From Melghirimyces algeriensis (GTDB taxonomy: Bacteria; Bacillota; Bacilli; Thermoactinomycetales; DSM-45169), in the NCBI RefSeq assembly GCF_900182565.1, contig NZ_FXTI01000004.1, positions 186,001-250,000 of the forward strand: a stretch of 64,000 nt of DNA, read 5' to 3'. This document shows, one piece after another, positions 62,801 through 64,000 of this stretch (position 1 is the stretch's first letter; every line of letters starts with the position of its first letter). The position numbers and the translations under genes are program-made. The notes below the pieces were generated by a model, which was given only the letters and a program-made list of their open reading frames with translations, was not told where the DNA came from and ran no database searches.

Positions 62801-64000
62801 GATAATTTCTTTGATCTGGGAGGGCATTCGCTTAAAACAATTCAGATCCGTTCTCGAATCAAAGAGCTGCTTGGGGTAGAGATGGTGTTAAAAGATTTGT
62901 TTGACAACCAAACCATTCGGGAGCTGGCACCGGTGCTAAAAGCCTCACAGACTGATCAGGATGATATGGAAAAAAACTTGATTCCACAAATAGAGAAAGC
63001 CGCGTTTTATCCCATGTCCCATGCCCAGCGCCGTCTGTTTTTACTAAATCGGCTCGAACCGGAAAATCGATCCTATAATATGCCGGTTGCCATTCAATTG
63101 AAAGGTGTCTTGGATGTGGAAGCGGTTCAGGAAGCATTCCGACTGTTGTTGGACAGACATGAGGGACTGCGCACCACATTTACGGTCTATGACGGGCAAC
63201 CTGTCCAACGGGTGGAGGATGCGATTTCCTGGGAATGTCCGTATGAGGATCTGTCAAACAAAGACGAAAATGCACAGCAACAATGGATGAAAGCTGTGGA
63301 ACGAGAGGAGGCGGAGAGAGATTTTGATCTGGAGAGAGGACCGCTTTTCCGTGCGCGTCTATTTAAACTGGCCGAGGAGTGCCATGTGTTGTGGATGAAT
63401 ATGCACCATATCATTGGGGATTTCTGGTCATGGCAGGTGCTGATCCGGGATTTTGCCACTCTGTATGATGCATTGCACGAAGGAAAGACACCTTCCTTAC
63501 CACCTTTGACGATACAGTACAAAGACTATGCCAGCTGGCAAAATGATCGTCTGAAGCGTGGGATGCTGGCGGAAGCGGAGTCTTATTGGCTGGAGCAGTT
63601 TAGCGGTGACCTTCCCGTTCTGGATCTGCCCACGGATCACCCGCGTCCATCGATGCAGACATTTTCTGCTTCGGAGGTAACGTTCACACTGGCACCGGAG
63701 CGCTTGGAGCGGATGAAGATGCTGGCCCAGGAGCAGGGGGCAACCTTGTTTATTACGCTCTTGTCTGCTGTTGGAGCATTTCTATCAAAAATGAGCGGGC
63801 AAAAGGATCTTGTCATCGGTACGCCGGAAGCTGGACGGGGTCAAGTGGAGCTGGAGAATCTGATTGGATTTTTTGTCAATACCTTGCCATTGCGCCTGGA
63901 TGTCCACTCTGAACAAACGTTTAGGGAATGGTTGCAACATTGTAAACAGGTTGCGCTGGATGGATATACTCACCATGAATACCCCTTTGACCAATTGGTG
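59810..64000 (+). CDS. Nonribosomal peptide synthetase, N-terminal part (cut by right edge)
   Basis: ATG at 59810; the frame is open for 1397 codons to the window end. Domains: C 59810-61090 with an abnormal active site, HPLCMDD in place of HHxxxDG (60221-60241); A 61130-62680 with FFTSGSTGQPKG, YGATEC, YKTGDL, RGYRIELGEIE, NGKVDR; PCP about 62740-62960 (GGHSL, Ser at 62828); next C 62990 onward (HHIIGDFW at 63404, His-His and Asp intact). Reading the ten pocket positions by alignment to GrsA gives about D-I-W-E-I-T-T-D-D-K (Asp235 at 61763, Glu278 at 61892, Asp330/331 at 62084-62089, Lys517 at 62660). Acidic positions 278, 330 and 331 fit a cationic side chain. Not a pocket I recognise. Confidence 0.9.
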   Translation, partial: MDLNYLSKENVQGIVELSLIQKEMLDGNTFTQVVYTLRDRLHRDCLREAWEETVAEHPSLRSVFRTLKNRIVQVLLKQRPIAMEWQDLCGLKEEEKQARFQSLANRHREPIKFDQGPLIRLAVCRWDDERMLLLWTHHPLCMDDNSRDMIVNEWLARAKGMEQTIPQRRLYQDYLKWEAGQDGMPAKQYWTEKLADWEPAPMLETMNQALENGTNLRCRTLLSKGLSRQLEEVAKQYNVSSEAVTLASWFLLLNVYSGEESVSCGATVPGRPDSCEGAELIIGPLSHALPMRTVLAADQRVDELLLSTQQQWENLNTFGYIPNETVRKYGGFREDTDLFDSLVTVRHKAEGDSGNPQLLCRAGQEQVEVIVSIGSQWEIECFQPGNGSLQSLERLQQHFIRMLTNIAEHPSAQLRELILLSNEERQLIQEQINQTKLAVPSLNRIAHQVIEDQVEKRPHAIAAVCGMESVTYAELNQRANQLAHWLREQGFGRDDLAALLAERSIEMLVGILGILKAGGAYVPLDSAHPDSRLLTILENSGAKMILTESRWQSRSLELSSALLQAPVVFSLNKGDGRCADIDGLTSYPAQNPELVNQQGDLANVFFTSGSTGQPKGAMVEHVGMLNHLYAKIHLLGLNENSVVAQNASHCFDISVWQFLAPLMTGGRVVIYGNDTATDPRALFRSVQRDGVTVLEMVPAMIEMLLHEAGDYEPKQRLLPQLQYMISTGEGLPVSLCRKWLKAYPNVKVVNTYGATECSDDTVHEVISGSYPHDDHSHVALGTSIPNMQHYLLDPWQRPVPVGCVGEVYITGIGVGRGYLNDPERTAEAYLKNPFSDGLGERMYKTGDLARITPDGRMVFISRADFQVKVRGYRIELGEIESVLLRHQAVRQCLTLVRPDQGGNNRILAYMVLNESVEEHKLREYLETHLPEYMVPEHLMILESMPLNRNGKVDRKALPDPDASGRSTTVYIPPRDDWEKALVKIWQDVLEVDKIGIDDNFFDLGGHSLKTIQIRSRIKELLGVEMVLKDLFDNQTIRELAPVLKASQTDQDDMEKNLIPQIEKAAFYPMSHAQRRLFLLNRLEPENRSYNMPVAIQLKGVLDVEAVQEAFRLLLDRHEGLRTTFTVYDGQPVQRVEDAISWECPYEDLSNKDENAQQQWMKAVEREEAERDFDLERGPLFRARLFKLAEECHVLWMNMHHIIGDFWSWQVLIRDFATLYDALHEGKTPSLPPLTIQYKDYASWQNDRLKRGMLAEAESYWLEQFSGDLPVLDLPTDHPRPSMQTFSASEVTFTLAPERLERMKMLAQEQGATLFITLLSAVGAFLSKMSGQKDLVIGTPEAGRGQVELENLIGFFVNTLPLRLDVHSEQTFREWLQHCKQVALDGYTHHEYPFDQLV

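Noticed and set aside
1..64000. CRISPR arrays, insertion sequences, tRNA or rRNA genes
   Set aside because: No regularly spaced repeats, transposase motifs or rRNA/tRNA sequences were recognised on reading both strands.

Overview
The window looks like a chromosomal segment of a spore-forming, moderately halotolerant Bacillota, most likely a thermoactinomycete-type member of the Bacillales. The evidence is a gene order that matches the Bacillus subtilis recD2-yrrD-yrzR-yrzQ-yrrI-alaS-yrzL(ireB)-yrrK(ruvX)-yrzB-yrrL(mltG)-yrrR(pbpI) block, together with Gram-positive ribosome binding sites, a T-box, an FMN riboswitch driving ribU, and an ectoine system. The genus is inference.

Region by region. 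(1) 1-2030: the 3' end of a winged-helix/SWIM zinc-finger gene and a retron-type reverse transcriptase with the NAxxH, YADD and VTG motifs, closed by a strong terminator. This is the visible part of a probable anti-phage retron. (2) 2142-17570: housekeeping core with recD2, yrrD, two tiny genes, yrrI, T-box plus alaS, ireB, ruvX, two DUF1292 genes, two tandem mltG paralogues, a Tat-exported PhoX-like phosphatase coupled to tatA, and a class B penicillin-binding protein. (3) 17602-18498: FMN riboswitch and riboflavin transporter ribU. (4) 18610-22168, minus strand: ectoine synthesis (ectA, ectB, ectC) and ectoine hydroxylase (ectD). (5) 22440-35651: a PucR-type regulator and a large ectoine/hydroxyectoine uptake and breakdown set (eutB on the minus strand; eutD, eutC, a cystathionine gamma-synthase-like enzyme, an M20 deacylase, a homoserine dehydrogenase-like enzyme, an aldehyde dehydrogenase and ehuB-C-D-A on the plus strand). 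Synthesis and catabolism of one compatible solute therefore lie side by side. (6) 35740-42901: a small secreted peptide, a SPOR-tailed amidase, a secreted M6 protease, an MFS transporter, a phosphotransferase and an Hsp20 chaperone.

(7) 43056-64000 (runs off the right edge): a biosynthetic cluster. It opens with four enzymes that look like a dedicated amino-acid pathway (argininosuccinate lyase-like, cysteine synthase/SbnA-like, ATP-grasp, threonine aldolase-like). A type II thioesterase and a free-standing malonyl-CoA acyltransferase follow. Next is a 3145-residue hybrid synthetase with the order acyl ligase-ACP-KS-(AT deleted)-ACP-aminotransferase-C-(adenylation remnant)-PCP-C. Last is a second NRPS (C-A-PCP-C, truncated by the window). 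The aminotransferase-containing start is the iturin/mycosubtilin type, so the product should be a beta-amino fatty acid lipopeptide.

The most unusual point is that the first amino-acid module of the assembly line has lost its adenylation domain, and the first C domain of the next protein has lost its catalytic histidine, while the only intact adenylation domain has an acidic pocket. Together with the upstream SbnA-like and lyase-like genes this suggests an undescribed lipopeptide containing a cationic non-protein amino acid such as 2,3-diaminopropionate. The chemistry is inference; the domain losses are visible in the sequence.
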